DNA of 64,000 nt. Source: Woeseiaceae bacterium. GTDB lineage: Bacteria > Pseudomonadota > Gammaproteobacteria > Steroidobacterales > Woeseiaceae. The notes beneath the pieces were generated by a model. It saw only the letters and a list, made by a program, of their open reading frames with translations, searched no databases and had not been told where the DNA came from. Positions 8,340 through 16,938 of this stretch are shown here, one piece after another (the stretch's first letter is position 1; every line of letters starts with the position of its first letter). The DNA lies in contig JAJFKU010000059.1 in assembly GCA_021773035.1 (NCBI GenBank), positions 1-64,000 on the forward strand, in the 5' to 3' direction. The position numbers and the translations under genes were made by a program.

Positions 8340-9134
8340 TCATTGTTGCTCCTGCATTCTCAGGGATTGCACGTCTACGGCCGTGATGAGCGGCGCGTCG
8401 TTTCCCCAATTGGTGCGCTCATGATTGACCACCGCAGCCACTTCTTCATCCGAGAGGATCGCTGCAAACGGTGGCATCGGGCCGGGGTATGACACGCCGT
8501 CAATGACCTTGCCGCTAGAGCCTTCTAAGATCGCGACGATGTGGTCGGTCGGATCAGGATCCAAGACAGCCGGATTGCTAGCGAGTTGCGGAAACACACC
8601 CGGCAAACCTCCGCCGGACAGTTGATGGCACGAAGAGCAATTGTTCCCGTACACCTGAGCGCCGAGTTCGACCCAGTCTGCCGGAGGTGATTCCGCCGAT
8701 GTGTCGGCGGCTATCGGTGCCCCGGCGATCCGCGGTAAAGCATTGCGTTGATTCAGTTCCAAGGCAACATAGCCAGCGCCCCAGGCAACGATGCCCAAAA
8801 AGAGCACCCATGCCCAGGTGGGAATGGGTGCCGGCGTTTCAATGCGTGTGGGTTCAAACGCATCGCCAATTTTGGATCCGTACGCGTTTGCCAGGACACT
8901 GACTTCGCCCGTCACGGTATCGCCGTCCACGAGGCCGTGTACCGCGATCGAGGGTCCGTTTTGGACCGTGAAGTTCATACGGCGTTCGCTGATCACGCCG
9001 TCGTCGTCGGTCGCCACAAGACGCAGTTCATGTGCGCCATCGACGAGTGCTGCCGTATCCAGGCGAAACGTTTCCGGCGGCGTGATCGATTCGAACGGTT
9101 GCTCCGCGCAGTCAAGATAGACATCAATGCGCAT
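8340..9134 (-). CDS. ccoP: CcoP-like cytochrome c subunit of cbb3 oxidase, with N-terminal Ig-like domain
   Basis: A 264-residue protein in the CcoP position of a cbb3-oxidase operon. Canonical CcoP is a membrane-anchored diheme cytochrome c that passes electrons to CcoO and CcoN. This one has a single CxxCH (Cys166, Cys169, His170) in one cytochrome c domain with a Met ligand candidate in YPGPMPPF. Residues 1-80 look like an Ig-like/Big beta domain (LVDGDTVTGEVSVLANA), followed by one membrane span at about 104-126 (IPTWAWVLFLGIVAWGAGYV). The second heme motif expected of CcoP is missing. The start overlaps the CcoQ-like gene by 11 bp. Assignment rests on operon position and the heme domain. 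Confidence 0.8.
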   Translation of the reverse strand: MRIDVYLDCAEQPFESITPPETFRLDTAALVDGAHELRLVATDDDGVISERRMNFTVQNGPSIAVHGLVDGDTVTGEVSVLANAYGSKIGDAFEPTRIETPAPIPTWAWVLFLGIVAWGAGYVALELNQRNALPRIAGAPIAADTSAESPPADWVELGAQVYGNNCSSCHQLSGGGLPGVFPQLASNPAVLDPDPTDHIVAILEGSSGKVIDGVSYPGPMPPFAAILSDEEVAAVVNHERTNWGNDAPLITAVDVQSLRMQEQQ

Positions 9135-9351
9135 CGGATGGCTCCTCGTCGTCGAGCACGCGCCACTTGATATGTTGCGAGTCTTGCTCCCCCGGCCACA
9201 GCGTCAGCAGCAAGGCCCGATAGAACGCGTAGATCAACACCACCGCGGCAAGGAGCACGAACACGATACCGAACGCGGAAACCGTCTGCGGCGAATCAAA
9301 ACCGCACAGTGCTGCGAGTAGATCGATGTAGTAGCGAAGTCGGTCCGTCAT
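9124..9351 (-). CDS. ccoQ: CcoQ-like small subunit of cbb3 oxidase
   Basis: A 75-residue protein with one hydrophobic span (VSAFGIVFVLLAAVVLIYAFYRALLL) and a charged cytoplasmic tail, the pattern of CcoQ/FixQ, which stabilises the cbb3 complex. It overlaps the end of ccoO by 4 bp and the start of the ccoP-like gene by 11 bp. It is somewhat longer than typical CcoQ and has an extra N-terminal segment (MTDRLRYYIDLLAALCGF). Family membership is inferred from topology and position. Confidence 0.7.
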   Translation of the reverse strand: MTDRLRYYIDLLAALCGFDSPQTVSAFGIVFVLLAAVVLIYAFYRALLLTLWPGEQDSQHIKWRVLDDEEPSDAH

Positions 9352-9917
9352 GGTGCGAGCTCCGCTTGCTGCAGCGACTGCAGGTAGCGCACGAGATCCA
9401 TCGCCGCTTCCGTGGCAACAATCGTGACGCCCGCCGGTTTGAAACCGTCCGGGACCGGTACAATCGTGCCGTCAGGATCGGCGTCTATGCTTTCCTCGAA
9501 ATACCACGGGTAGCCGGGCATCACCGAGGTCGGCACCACGGCGCGTGGGTTGTATAAGTGTATGAGGTTCCAGGTCTCACTCGGCTGACGCCGTCCTACG
9601 TTGGCCAGGTCCGGACCGGTGCGTTGGGTACCGAGCAGCGGCGGATCTTCGAGGGCGTAATCGCCCGCCACCGAGCCTCGCCCGTACGGCGCATCGACCG
9701 GCAGATTCCGAACGAATTGTGTGTGGCAGACTCCACAGCCTTCCTTGACATAGAGCGCGCGTCCGCGCGCCACCGCAGCATTCGCAGCGGCCAGGCCCTG
9801 GTTCGGAGGGATCTTCTCGACTTCGAACGCGGGTAACACCGCGATGATCGTGCTTAATATCAAGAATCCGCCAAAGGCCACCCCGAGCAATGCGCGGTGA
9901 TCAGTATGGAGACTCAT
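9348..9917 (-). CDS. ccoO: cbb3-type cytochrome c oxidase subunit II
   Basis: A membrane-anchored monoheme cytochrome c, 189 residues, that relays electrons to the catalytic CcoN subunit. A single N-terminal span (VAFGGFLILSTIIAVLPAF) anchors a periplasmic domain. The heme motif is EGCGVCHTQ (Cys61, Cys64, His65) and the distal Met is in TSVMPGYPWYF, both typical of CcoO/FixO. Length is near the family norm. Its start overlaps the ccoN stop by 4 bp (ATGA), so the two are translationally coupled. Confidence 0.93.
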   Translation of the reverse strand: MSLHTDHRALLGVAFGGFLILSTIIAVLPAFEVEKIPPNQGLAAANAAVARGRALYVKEGCGVCHTQFVRNLPVDAPYGRGSVAGDYALEDPPLLGTQRTGPDLANVGRRQPSETWNLIHLYNPRAVVPTSVMPGYPWYFEESIDADPDGTIVPVPDGFKPAGVTIVATEAAMDLVRYLQSLQQAELAP

Positions 9918-11305
9918 GCCGGTACCCTCTCACCCATGACCGCCGGGGAGTCCGTTAGCGGTTGCATGTGCCAGAGGTTGATGAAGAACACCACGTGGCT
10001 CGCCGCCATCATGAAGCCGCCGACGGTGCGCCACAGCCACATCGGCGCCGCCGCATCGACGGACGCGATGAAGGACTCCCCGGCCACCCACGAAGCCCCC
10101 TGCAACACACCGGCGATCGAAATCGCGGTGATATAAAGGCTGCCGCCCAAGAACGCCAACCAAAAGTGCAGACTGATTGCCGCTGGGCTCGGTCCGCGCC
10201 CGGTGATCCGCGGGACCAGACCGTACATCGCACCCCAAATGGCAAACGCGACGAAGCCATACATCGCAAGGTGCGAGTGACCGACGGTGAAGTTGGTGAA
10301 GTGCCAGTAAATATTGGCCGAACGAAAGGCTTCGATCGTGCCCTGTGTTGACGCCAAGGCATAACCCCAGACACCGACCAGCACGAAAATCAATGGATAG
10401 CTCCGACGAACGGCCGGCCATGACCCGCGCGCGGTTAAAAAGAAGTTACCGGTGCCGGCCCACACCGGTACCATCATGCCGACGCTGAACAAAATGGCCG
10501 TGGTTTGCAGCCACCAGGGCACCGGACTGAAGATGAAGTGGTGCGCGCCAATCAGTGTGTAGAACAGCATGTTGGTCCAGAATCCCAGCACACCGAGTGC
10601 ATAGGAGTAAATGGGCTTGCCGAGCATGCGTGGCAACGCGTAGTACAGCGTGCCCAACACCAACGGCGTGAACCACAGACCCACGGCGGTGTGCATGTAG
10701 TAGCCCTGGATAACAATGTTACCGAGACCGTCTTGATAGAACGGCAGGTACGCAATAGTGAAAAGCGTTGCCATCCAACAGACTGCGCCCAGGATGTACC
10801 AGTTGGAGACGTAGATCTCCGACGTGGTGCGCCGCGCAACGGTGGCGATCATGGAAACGCCAATGGCCGCCAGTCCGACACCGTAGAGCAAGGCGATCGG
10901 CCAGATCAATTCTCGATACTCTTGTGGGCCGCGGCTGATCCCAAGTGACAGTGTCACGATCGCGGTAACGAGCGCAGCGTTCCACAACCACATGCCGAGC
11001 CGCGCCGCTTGCGGCAGCGCGAGATTGACTTTGGACGTGCGTGAGACAACAAAAAGTGCGAGCCCGACCAGGGCAAACGACGACCAGCCGAACAGCACGA
11101 TGCTGGTGTGAATGGGGCGTATTCGACCAAAGGACAACAGTGGGTGGACGAACGCGTCGGGCCAATAGAGTTTTACGGCAGCGATCAGTCCATAAAGCGT
11201 GCCAACGAGCAACCAAATGCCGCCCCACCAGAAGAACGCGAACATGAGACGCTGCGTGTCGATCTCATGACCGGCCGGTAACTCACGGTCGTTGGCGGTG
11301 CTCAC
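9914..11305 (-). CDS. ccoN: cbb3-type cytochrome c oxidase catalytic subunit I
   Basis: The heme-copper catalytic subunit, 463 residues with about twelve membrane spans. Heme and CuB histidine motifs are visible: IHTSIVLFGWSSF, YYMHTAVGLWFTPLVLG, LIGAHHFIFSPVPWWLQ and FTNFTVGHSHLAMYGFVAF. The Tyr in LFYTLIGAHH is in the position of the cross-linked Tyr of C-type oxidases. It reduces O2 to water with high affinity, pumping protons. Start and length are normal. It overlaps SCO upstream and CcoO downstream by 4 bp each, in the middle of a tightly packed operon. Confidence 0.95.
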   Translation of the reverse strand: MSTANDRELPAGHEIDTQRLMFAFFWWGGIWLLVGTLYGLIAAVKLYWPDAFVHPLLSFGRIRPIHTSIVLFGWSSFALVGLALFVVSRTSKVNLALPQAARLGMWLWNAALVTAIVTLSLGISRGPQEYRELIWPIALLYGVGLAAIGVSMIATVARRTTSEIYVSNWYILGAVCWMATLFTIAYLPFYQDGLGNIVIQGYYMHTAVGLWFTPLVLGTLYYALPRMLGKPIYSYALGVLGFWTNMLFYTLIGAHHFIFSPVPWWLQTTAILFSVGMMVPVWAGTGNFFLTARGSWPAVRRSYPLIFVLVGVWGYALASTQGTIEAFRSANIYWHFTNFTVGHSHLAMYGFVAFAIWGAMYGLVPRITGRGPSPAAISLHFWLAFLGGSLYITAISIAGVLQGASWVAGESFIASVDAAAPMWLWRTVGGFMMAASHVVFFINLWHMQPLTDSPAVMGERVPA

Positions 11306-11889
11306 AGCAGATGCTCCTTGATCCGGTCGACGGCGTTTTCGACGTTGGCGTCGACCGGCACGTGGTCCACCAGGCGACCGCTCGGATCGACGAGGTAGAG
11401 CACACTGGCATGTACCACGTCATAGTTGTCGGACGTGTCTGACGGTTGAGCCGAAAGATAGGTCTGAAAACTTCGTGCCGTTTGATCCAGCGCGTCACGC
11501 GAACCCGTCAAGCCGACAAAGCGCACATGAAAGTGTTTGAGATAGGCGCCGACACGCGCAACGGTATCGCGTTCAGGGTCGACAGAGATGAAAAGCGGGG
11601 TGATCGATTCTGTCACGGGTAGCGCGTCGAGACGACGAACTATTTGTGTGAGTTTGGCCATTTGCGTCGGACAGACTTCAGGACAATGGGTGAATCCGAA
11701 ATACGCTATCAGATAATGACCGCGGAAATCCTGCTCGGTCACCGACACTCCGGTGTGGTCCAGCAGCGAGAATTGGATCCGCGGATCCAGGTCGTCCGTG
11801 TGCATGACGCCAAACCCGATCGTCGCCACGATCACGGTAGTCGCGACCAGACCGAAAAGACCGATTTTAACAATGGGCGTTGGATTCAT
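11302..11889 (-). CDS. SCO1/SenC family copper chaperone
   Basis: A membrane-tethered thioredoxin-fold protein, 195 residues, which delivers copper to the oxidase CuB centre. One N-terminal span (GLFGLVATTVIVATIGFGV) is followed by the copper site CPEVC (Cys69, Cys73) within FGFTHCPEVCPTQ. The third ligand, the His in VVHASVLYLVD, is also present. It sits directly upstream of ccoN with a 4-bp overlap, fitting a dedicated assembly factor for this oxidase. Confidence 0.93.
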   Translation of the reverse strand: MNPTPIVKIGLFGLVATTVIVATIGFGVMHTDDLDPRIQFSLLDHTGVSVTEQDFRGHYLIAYFGFTHCPEVCPTQMAKLTQIVRRLDALPVTESITPLFISVDPERDTVARVGAYLKHFHVRFVGLTGSRDALDQTARSFQTYLSAQPSDTSDNYDVVHASVLYLVDPSGRLVDHVPVDANVENAVDRIKEHLL

Positions 11890-11917
11890 ATTATTGACCA
11901 GTGGTGGGCGCGCTTTT

Positions 11918-12610
11918 TTAGACGAAAAGCAGAGGGATCATGATGTGGGTTGTGCAATGCAGTGCCACCAGAAAAATCGGGCTGATGTAGAACACGGCCA
12001 AGCCCATGATCACGCCGGGCACCATGAAGCGGGTAACCGCATGTTGAAGAACGAATCCCTCCGCTCCGCTGCCGGCTTCGTGCCACAGGACAAAGGTCAG
12101 CGCCGCGATGACTACCGTGGTGAGCACGGAGCCGTGAAATCCCATCCGCTTTCGTAGGACGACAAATAGCAGAGGCGTCAGCGCCAGGCGCATTGCGAGT
12201 TCTTCGACAAGGCCGGTGGACATGCCAAGCAGGTATCCCGGCTTGAAACTCTCTTCGGGTGGGATGAATGCCGGTAGCTGCTCGCCGGCTAGCAGCCGCA
12301 GGGCGAGTAGAACGATTATTGATACTGCCGATCCCGAAAGTGCAGTTTTGACAGACGAAGAAATCGCTTGCGGCTGCAATGGTTTCAGGGACTTCCAGAA
12401 GAAAAAGAGCAAAATGGACAGAACGGGGATTCCCCAAAGCGTAATCGCTTTGGGGAAAATCTTCATGACCGGGTCGGCATGGAGCCAGTTCGTTTCCGTT
12501 GGCGTTGTCACCAGGAGCAATATCAGCGTGTAGAACCCGAACAGCAGCGTCACGTAGGCGCTGACGCTCGTGTCCTCGAGAAACCGATTCGTATCCTGGT
12601 ACTTATTCAC
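11918..12610 (-). CDS. CPBP family intramembrane metalloprotease
   Basis: A 230-residue multi-pass protein of the CPBP/Abi (CAAX-protease-like) family. The family motif EExxxR is present as EELAMR (Glu136, Glu137, Arg141). A second conserved motif, FVLWHEAG, and a third His in HCTTHIMIP supply the remaining putative zinc ligands. About seven hydrophobic segments are seen. Members process or protect membrane-linked proteins; the substrate here is unknown. It lies between nitrilase and SCO in one operon, so a role in maturing a membrane protein of this locus is possible but inferred. Confidence 0.85.
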   Translation of the reverse strand: MNKYQDTNRFLEDTSVSAYVTLLFGFYTLILLLVTTPTETNWLHADPVMKIFPKAITLWGIPVLSILLFFFWKSLKPLQPQAISSSVKTALSGSAVSIIVLLALRLLAGEQLPAFIPPEESFKPGYLLGMSTGLVEELAMRLALTPLLFVVLRKRMGFHGSVLTTVVIAALTFVLWHEAGSGAEGFVLQHAVTRFMVPGVIMGLAVFYISPIFLVALHCTTHIMIPLLFV

Positions 12611-13788
12611 GCGCGGATCGACTGTCCGCTAGACGCAGCGCTACGCTCATCCATTCCCGCGGCCACTTCAACCACAACATCGCCATCGACGTCATGGCGC
12701 TCGGCAGCACGCAGCAGACCATCCCGTGGCAGTTCCGAAAACCGTGGCGTCCCGGTTCGCTGCCAGCCCGCCTCGGCTTTAACCATAAGACGCAGAAGAT
12801 CGGGACGTGCGTAATGACCGCAAGTATCGAGTATGGCGTTATGCGCCTTAATCATCCATGCATGGCACTCAGCGTAAACAATACCGGGTTCAAGGCTTGG
12901 GCCCGCAAGCGGCACTCCCAGCGGTCCTATAATTGTGCTGCCTCCTCTGGCCCACGAAATATTCATGTTGTCCTGCCCTTTCCACACGAAATCTTCCGGA
13001 ATGTCGTCTTCTTCCGTGTATCCGCAGGTCAGCAGCACGAATGCGCCTGCCTCGATCGCATGTGCTCGCGACAATGCTTGGCCCATGAAAGTGCCATCGG
13101 TCTCAAATTCCTGCAGCCGTTTGCCCTTCAGGCTGAATGCGCCGGGGAACGCGGCGATATGGAAATCCTCTCCCTGTGACATAGCCAGGGCCCGGGCCAG
13201 CGTCATCGTATGTTCACCGCAGCAGAGCCCGCCGATACGCCCAATATCGGTCTCGAAGACCAACTGCAAATCTGCCTCGTCACCTCTGCCCCAAAACTGG
13301 CGTTCGACGGCTGTCGGCACGAGTTTTCGGTGAGAACCCAGCAACGAACCGTCCCGGTCAAAGAACAGCAGACTGTTGTATATGGCGTCAGCTTCCGGAC
13401 GAGAATCAAGCTCATTACACCCAAGCACGACGACAACATTTGCGTCGCGCGCTGCTCGCCCAATGGCCTCGGTATCTTCGCTGGGAACCGTCACCGCAGC
13501 ATCGCGAAAGCGTACTCTCCCCTGAATCCAACGCTCGGTCTCCGCCTCCCAGCCTTCGCTCCAATAGGGATAACCCGCAAGCCATACTTCGGGGAACGCC
13601 ACCAATTCAGCACCGTTAGCGGCTGCTTCGTGGATCAGTTCACAGGCGCGTTGAACGCAGCCTTCGCGGTCGAGATAGACGGAGGGTTGTTGGACGGTTG
13701 CAACCTTGACGACCTCGCGCCCGCCCATTACAGGCTTGCGACTCTTGTTCACGGCGCTTCTTACGGAAGATTTTGACATTCTGTTCAT
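12607..13788 (-). CDS. nitrilase/cyanide-hydratase family hydrolase
   Basis: A 393-residue branch-1 type nitrilase that would hydrolyse an organic nitrile to acid and ammonia. The catalytic triad is visible: Glu67 in AFPEVWLAGYP, Lys155 in SHRKLVPTAVE and Cys190 in GRIGGLCCGEHTM. The next conserved Glu is present beside the Cys. The C-terminal extension after about residue 330 is longer than the core and variable, as usual in filament-forming nitrilases. AGGAG lies 5 bases before the chosen ATG. It is flanked by OsmC and CPBP genes and precedes a respiratory oxidase operon, an unusual setting. Confidence 0.92.
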   Translation of the reverse strand: MNRMSKSSVRSAVNKSRKPVMGGREVVKVATVQQPSVYLDREGCVQRACELIHEAAANGAELVAFPEVWLAGYPYWSEGWEAETERWIQGRVRFRDAAVTVPSEDTEAIGRAARDANVVVVLGCNELDSRPEADAIYNSLLFFDRDGSLLGSHRKLVPTAVERQFWGRGDEADLQLVFETDIGRIGGLCCGEHTMTLARALAMSQGEDFHIAAFPGAFSLKGKRLQEFETDGTFMGQALSRAHAIEAGAFVLLTCGYTEEDDIPEDFVWKGQDNMNISWARGGSTIIGPLGVPLAGPSLEPGIVYAECHAWMIKAHNAILDTCGHYARPDLLRLMVKAEAGWQRTGTPRFSELPRDGLLRAAERHDVDGDVVVEVAAGMDERSAASSGQSIRA

Positions 13789-13806
13789 AACTGCTCCTGA
13801 ATAGTC

Positions 13807-14415
13807 TTAGAGTTGCTCACCGTTGCTGATAACGACCGTGGACGCCGGTACGGTGTTGACGACGGTCTGCATTGCCATGCAGGCCATTTCGGCAACCTCA
13901 ACCATGCGAGTGACGACCTCCGGCGATTCGTCTGTTTCGACGAAAACAAAGGTCTCAACACCCTTCGATAGTCCTTCCATCTGATTGTCCGCACCTGCAG
14001 CTACCGTCATGCCGGGAATCCGCGACTGAAACTTCATCTTCTGTTCGAGCCGGATTGACGAGACCATCAACCTTTCGGTGTCTGCGTAACCTTTCAGGTG
14101 GGTAAGCAGGCAGAACGCAATCCCGGCCGCTAAATAGGACAACGGCGCCGGCGCAGTATCGGAGCCGCCAATGGACATGCCCTCGTCGCAGTAAAGTTCG
14201 AAGGCGCCAAAGCTCGGGACGTTAGGTTTGACGTAAGCACGCTTCACCAGACCGGAACCAGGCGACAGTTCGGCGAGCACGTGAACCTCAAGATCCAGTC
14301 CTTCTTTCGATTTCTTCGCAGTCTCGATCCTAAAGGCTGTTGGCTCCGGCATGCGATCGATCTTGGTAACGACCGGGTTGCCTTGGGGTTCTGCCTGTTT
14401 TGTCGGGGTCAGCAT
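13807..14415 (-). CDS. OsmC family protein
   Basis: A 202-residue OsmC/Ohr-fold protein. These cytoplasmic proteins reduce organic hydroperoxides using two conserved cysteines, here in FCLLTHLKGYAD and AEMACMAMQT. The start at 14415 is fixed by AAGGAG 7 bases upstream; a longer open frame upstream crosses the operators and is unlikely. It is the first gene of the leftward nitrilase-oxidase operon and is divergent from a TetR gene, so it is probably repressed by that TetR protein. Confidence 0.87.
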   Translation of the reverse strand: MLTPTKQAEPQGNPVVTKIDRMPEPTAFRIETAKKSKEGLDLEVHVLAELSPGSGLVKRAYVKPNVPSFGAFELYCDEGMSIGGSDTAPAPLSYLAAGIAFCLLTHLKGYADTERLMVSSIRLEQKMKFQSRIPGMTVAAGADNQMEGLSKGVETFVFVETDESPEVVTRMVEVAEMACMAMQTVVNTVPASTVVISNGEQL

Positions 14416-14439
14416 GTGTGTCTCCTTCGGTAAATAAGA

Positions 14440-14484
14440 TACGGTACGATACCGTACCCTTGCACAATACGGTACGTTATCGTA
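14440..14484. promoter_or_regulatory. two TetR operators in the OsmC/TetR divergent promoter
   Basis: A perfect palindrome, TACGGTACGATACCGTA (14440-14456), and a near-identical partner, TACGGTACGTTATCGTA (14468-14484), lie 28 bp apart between divergent genes. The arrangement is typical of a TetR-family repressor controlling itself and its neighbour, and the adjacent gene encodes such a protein. Confidence 0.8.
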
Positions 14485-14523
14485 CCCTGTCAAGCGAAAT
14501 CAAAATGCAGTGGGAGACCAACG

Positions 14524-15159
14524 TTGAATACGACTTTCGAAGATGGACACGCTCGGCGCCAGGCGGTCAGGCGCGCAGAGATCCTCGCCGCGGCGACCAA
14601 AGTCTTCTTCGAGGAAGGTTATGGACGGGCAACCATGGATAAGGTGCTTGCCGAGATCGGCGGCTCGAAACGCACGCTCTACAATCACTTTCCAAGCAAG
14701 GAAGACTTGTTCGCAGCAATCGTGGTCAACGTCTCGGACCGTGTTCTCGCATCCCTACAGCCGCCGGTGGACGTTGGCGACATCCGAGAAACACTCGTTA
14801 CCATGGGTATTAGCTACTTGAGCGTTCTTGTGTCGCCCGACGGGCTTGCTCTGTATCGCGCCATGATCTCGGAGGCGCCGCATTTTCCTGAATTAGCGCG
14901 AACTTTCTTCACTAATGGCCCCGGGCGTGCCAGCGGTCACCTTGCAGACTTCTTTCGAGAACAGAAGAAACTGGGTGTGCTGAAAGTCGATGATCCGCAA
15001 CTCGCCGCAGAACAGTTTCTGAGCATGATCCGCGGTGAAATCCACTTGGTCGCGGCCCTCTCGATCCGAAAGCCGACGAAAAAACGGATTAGGGAAACTG
15101 TCGGGCATGCGGTCGAAATCTTCCTCTGCGGCGCGGCTCCGGATTTGTGCAATGACTGA
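14524..15159 (+). CDS. TetR/AcrR family transcriptional regulator
   Basis: A 211-residue dimeric repressor. The N-terminal helix-turn-helix is clear: RRAEILAAATKVFFEEGYGR, then ATMDKVLAEIGGSKRTLYNH and FPSKEDLFAAI. The C-terminal ligand-binding half resembles the TetR_C group common in AcrR relatives. I chose the TTG start at 14524, preceded by GGGAG; no ATG in frame gives a complete N-terminus. It likely binds the two palindromes upstream and controls the OsmC-nitrilase-oxidase operon in response to a small hydrophobic ligand. Confidence 0.88.
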   Translation: MNTTFEDGHARRQAVRRAEILAAATKVFFEEGYGRATMDKVLAEIGGSKRTLYNHFPSKEDLFAAIVVNVSDRVLASLQPPVDVGDIRETLVTMGISYLSVLVSPDGLALYRAMISEAPHFPELARTFFTNGPGRASGHLADFFREQKKLGVLKVDDPQLAAEQFLSMIRGEIHLVAALSIRKPTKKRIRETVGHAVEIFLCGAAPDLCND

Positions 15160-15328
15160 GCCCGTAAGAAAACCATGCTATTGAACGTCGGTGGAAAAGT
15201 TGGAGTCACTTCGTCTCATTGGCGGATCGCCCTTCGACATGAGACTGAATCAGCAAGGCACGTTTCGAACCATTAGCTAAGTGTGCATTCGGCGAGTGGA
15301 TCGTCGTTCACAATGGAGTAAACAAGTT

Positions 15329-16354
15329 ATGACCATCAAAGTTCTATTGGCAAACCCAGGAACAGTAGTAAGACAATTATTCGGAATGTTTGCCGTGCTA
15401 TTCTTGATCGCATTCGTTGATGTCGATACGGCATTGGCGGATCCGACGTTCATCGACCTGACCCACGAAATACCGACCTTCACACCGTCAAAGGACGATC
15501 CACTCAAACCCGATCTGACAAAACCCATCGGTCATAGCACACCGATTGCTGGTTTTGAGCACCAGGCGATTCTGTACCCGGTAGATGATTGGGCGACCAG
15601 TGACGGTCATTTCAGTTCCGCCGCTTTCCTTATCCAGGAACACAACGGCACCAGTTTCAACAGCCCAAATCACTACGTTAACAACAAAGAAAGCCTCGAA
15701 CCCGGTGGCATTGTGCAGCGACAACGAAAGTCAGCAGAAGCCCTGACCGTGGGACAACTGACTGGAAAAATTGTCCTTATCGATGTGTCCGCGCGAGTCC
15801 GAATCGAACTTGCCAAGAATGGCGGCGAACCCAGTCCTGACATCTCGGTGACTGATTTTTCGGACTCGTCACAGGCCACTGTTCGAGCCGAAGACGTTGC
15901 TGCGGTCGCCGATCAGATCGAAGACGGCGTATGGGTGGTCGCGCGTGTCGGTTGGGAGCAGTTTTATGCTTCAGGAGTTGAAGACTGGGATAAGTCTCCC
16001 TATACCAACGCGCTCAATCACCCAGGCTTTAGCCGCAGAGCGATCAGCGAGTTGATCAACATTATGGATACCAAGGGCGTAAGAATCTCGGGGATCGCGG
16101 CAGACAGCTTTACCACCGATTCCGGTGAAGGCGCGAAAGGCACAGACGAACAATGGAGTAACGCGTGGCCGGCGCACGTTCGTCTGTATCAACGCGACAT
16201 TCTGATCGTCGAAAACCTGGCCAATCTCAAGACTTTGGTCGACACGGCGCGTAAATCCAGCAATTGTTACTTGGTTGTGGGTGCCAGCAAGCACGTAGGC
16301 GGTACCGGTGGTCCCGCCCGAGTTGTGGCGGTCTGCGAAAGTAAGCAATCGTGA
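15329..16354 (+). CDS. exported cyclase-family hydrolase with altered metal motif
   Basis: A 341-residue member of the cyclase/kynurenine-formamidase family. ATG 15329 follows GGAGTAAACAAGTT and begins a signal-like segment (LFGMFAVLFLIAFVDVDTALA), so the enzyme is probably periplasmic. The mature part starts DPTFIDLTHEIPTF as in the family. The metal signature HxGTHxDxPxH is altered to HNGTSFNSPNHY: the second His and the Asp are replaced by Ser and Asn. Later conserved segments (ALNHPGFS, GIAADSFTTDSG) remain. It may therefore use a different metal arrangement or have lost catalysis. Its stop overlaps the next gene. Confidence 0.8.
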   Translation: MTIKVLLANPGTVVRQLFGMFAVLFLIAFVDVDTALADPTFIDLTHEIPTFTPSKDDPLKPDLTKPIGHSTPIAGFEHQAILYPVDDWATSDGHFSSAAFLIQEHNGTSFNSPNHYVNNKESLEPGGIVQRQRKSAEALTVGQLTGKIVLIDVSARVRIELAKNGGEPSPDISVTDFSDSSQATVRAEDVAAVADQIEDGVWVVARVGWEQFYASGVEDWDKSPYTNALNHPGFSRRAISELINIMDTKGVRISGIAADSFTTDSGEGAKGTDEQWSNAWPAHVRLYQRDILIVENLANLKTLVDTARKSSNCYLVVGASKHVGGTGGPARVVAVCESKQS

Positions 16355-16824
16355 CGGCGGCCGACGACATCGGCTCAGATCAGCCGATCTGCAGAATGAA
16401 CACGACTTTGCTTAAGGATGCAGAGCGAGTGGTGCGGGTGACGATGATCGTAATCTTGCTAACTGCCGGTACGAGCAAGTTCTTTAGTCACGGCGGGTTC
16501 TTCGAGTACTACAGCACTTTGTTTCAAGGTGACTTGCGGATTTCGCTACCACAATTTCTCGTGAATGCTTACTTGAGGATAATTCCGTTCATCGAGATCG
16601 GGCTGGGCTTCGCGCTTATCAGCAACCGATACAAACACCACATAGTGTATGGATGGTTCGGGTTCATGCTTAGCCTACTGGTCGGTCACTATATCTTGCA
16701 GGCGTGGACGAGTGTTAACCAACTACTCGATTACATGTTTCTCGGTCTACTGTGTAGTTTGCTGCCGTCGCATCAATCGTGGTTGCGGCGGGACCGGTGG
16801 TCATCGGCTCCATCCACGATCTGA
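16351..16824 (+). CDS. DoxX/MauE-like membrane protein
   Basis: A 157-residue protein with four likely membrane spans: VTMIVILLTAGTSKFF, FLVNAYLRIIPFIEIGLGFA, YGWFGFMLSLLVGHYILQAW and LLDYMFLGLLCSLL. The layout matches the DoxX/MauE-like family, whose members support periplasmic redox or cofactor maturation. The GTG at 16351 overlaps the cyclase stop; an internal ATG at 16396 is an alternative start. The next gene is a TlpA/MauD-like thioredoxin, and this MauE-plus-MauD pairing supports a role in disulfide or redox delivery. Confidence 0.7.
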   Translation: MTAADDIGSDQPICRMNTTLLKDAERVVRVTMIVILLTAGTSKFFSHGGFFEYYSTLFQGDLRISLPQFLVNAYLRIIPFIEIGLGFALISNRYKHHIVYGWFGFMLSLLVGHYILQAWTSVNQLLDYMFLGLLCSLLPSHQSWLRRDRWSSAPSTI

Positions 16825-16938
16825 GAGCATTTTTTGCTTTGTGACGCGCCATGGCACGGACGCTAGCAATGAATGAGAGCGAACAATCTCGCACAGGGCC
16901 GCAGAGATTTTCGTAGTGTTTCAATATTGGAGGTCGTT

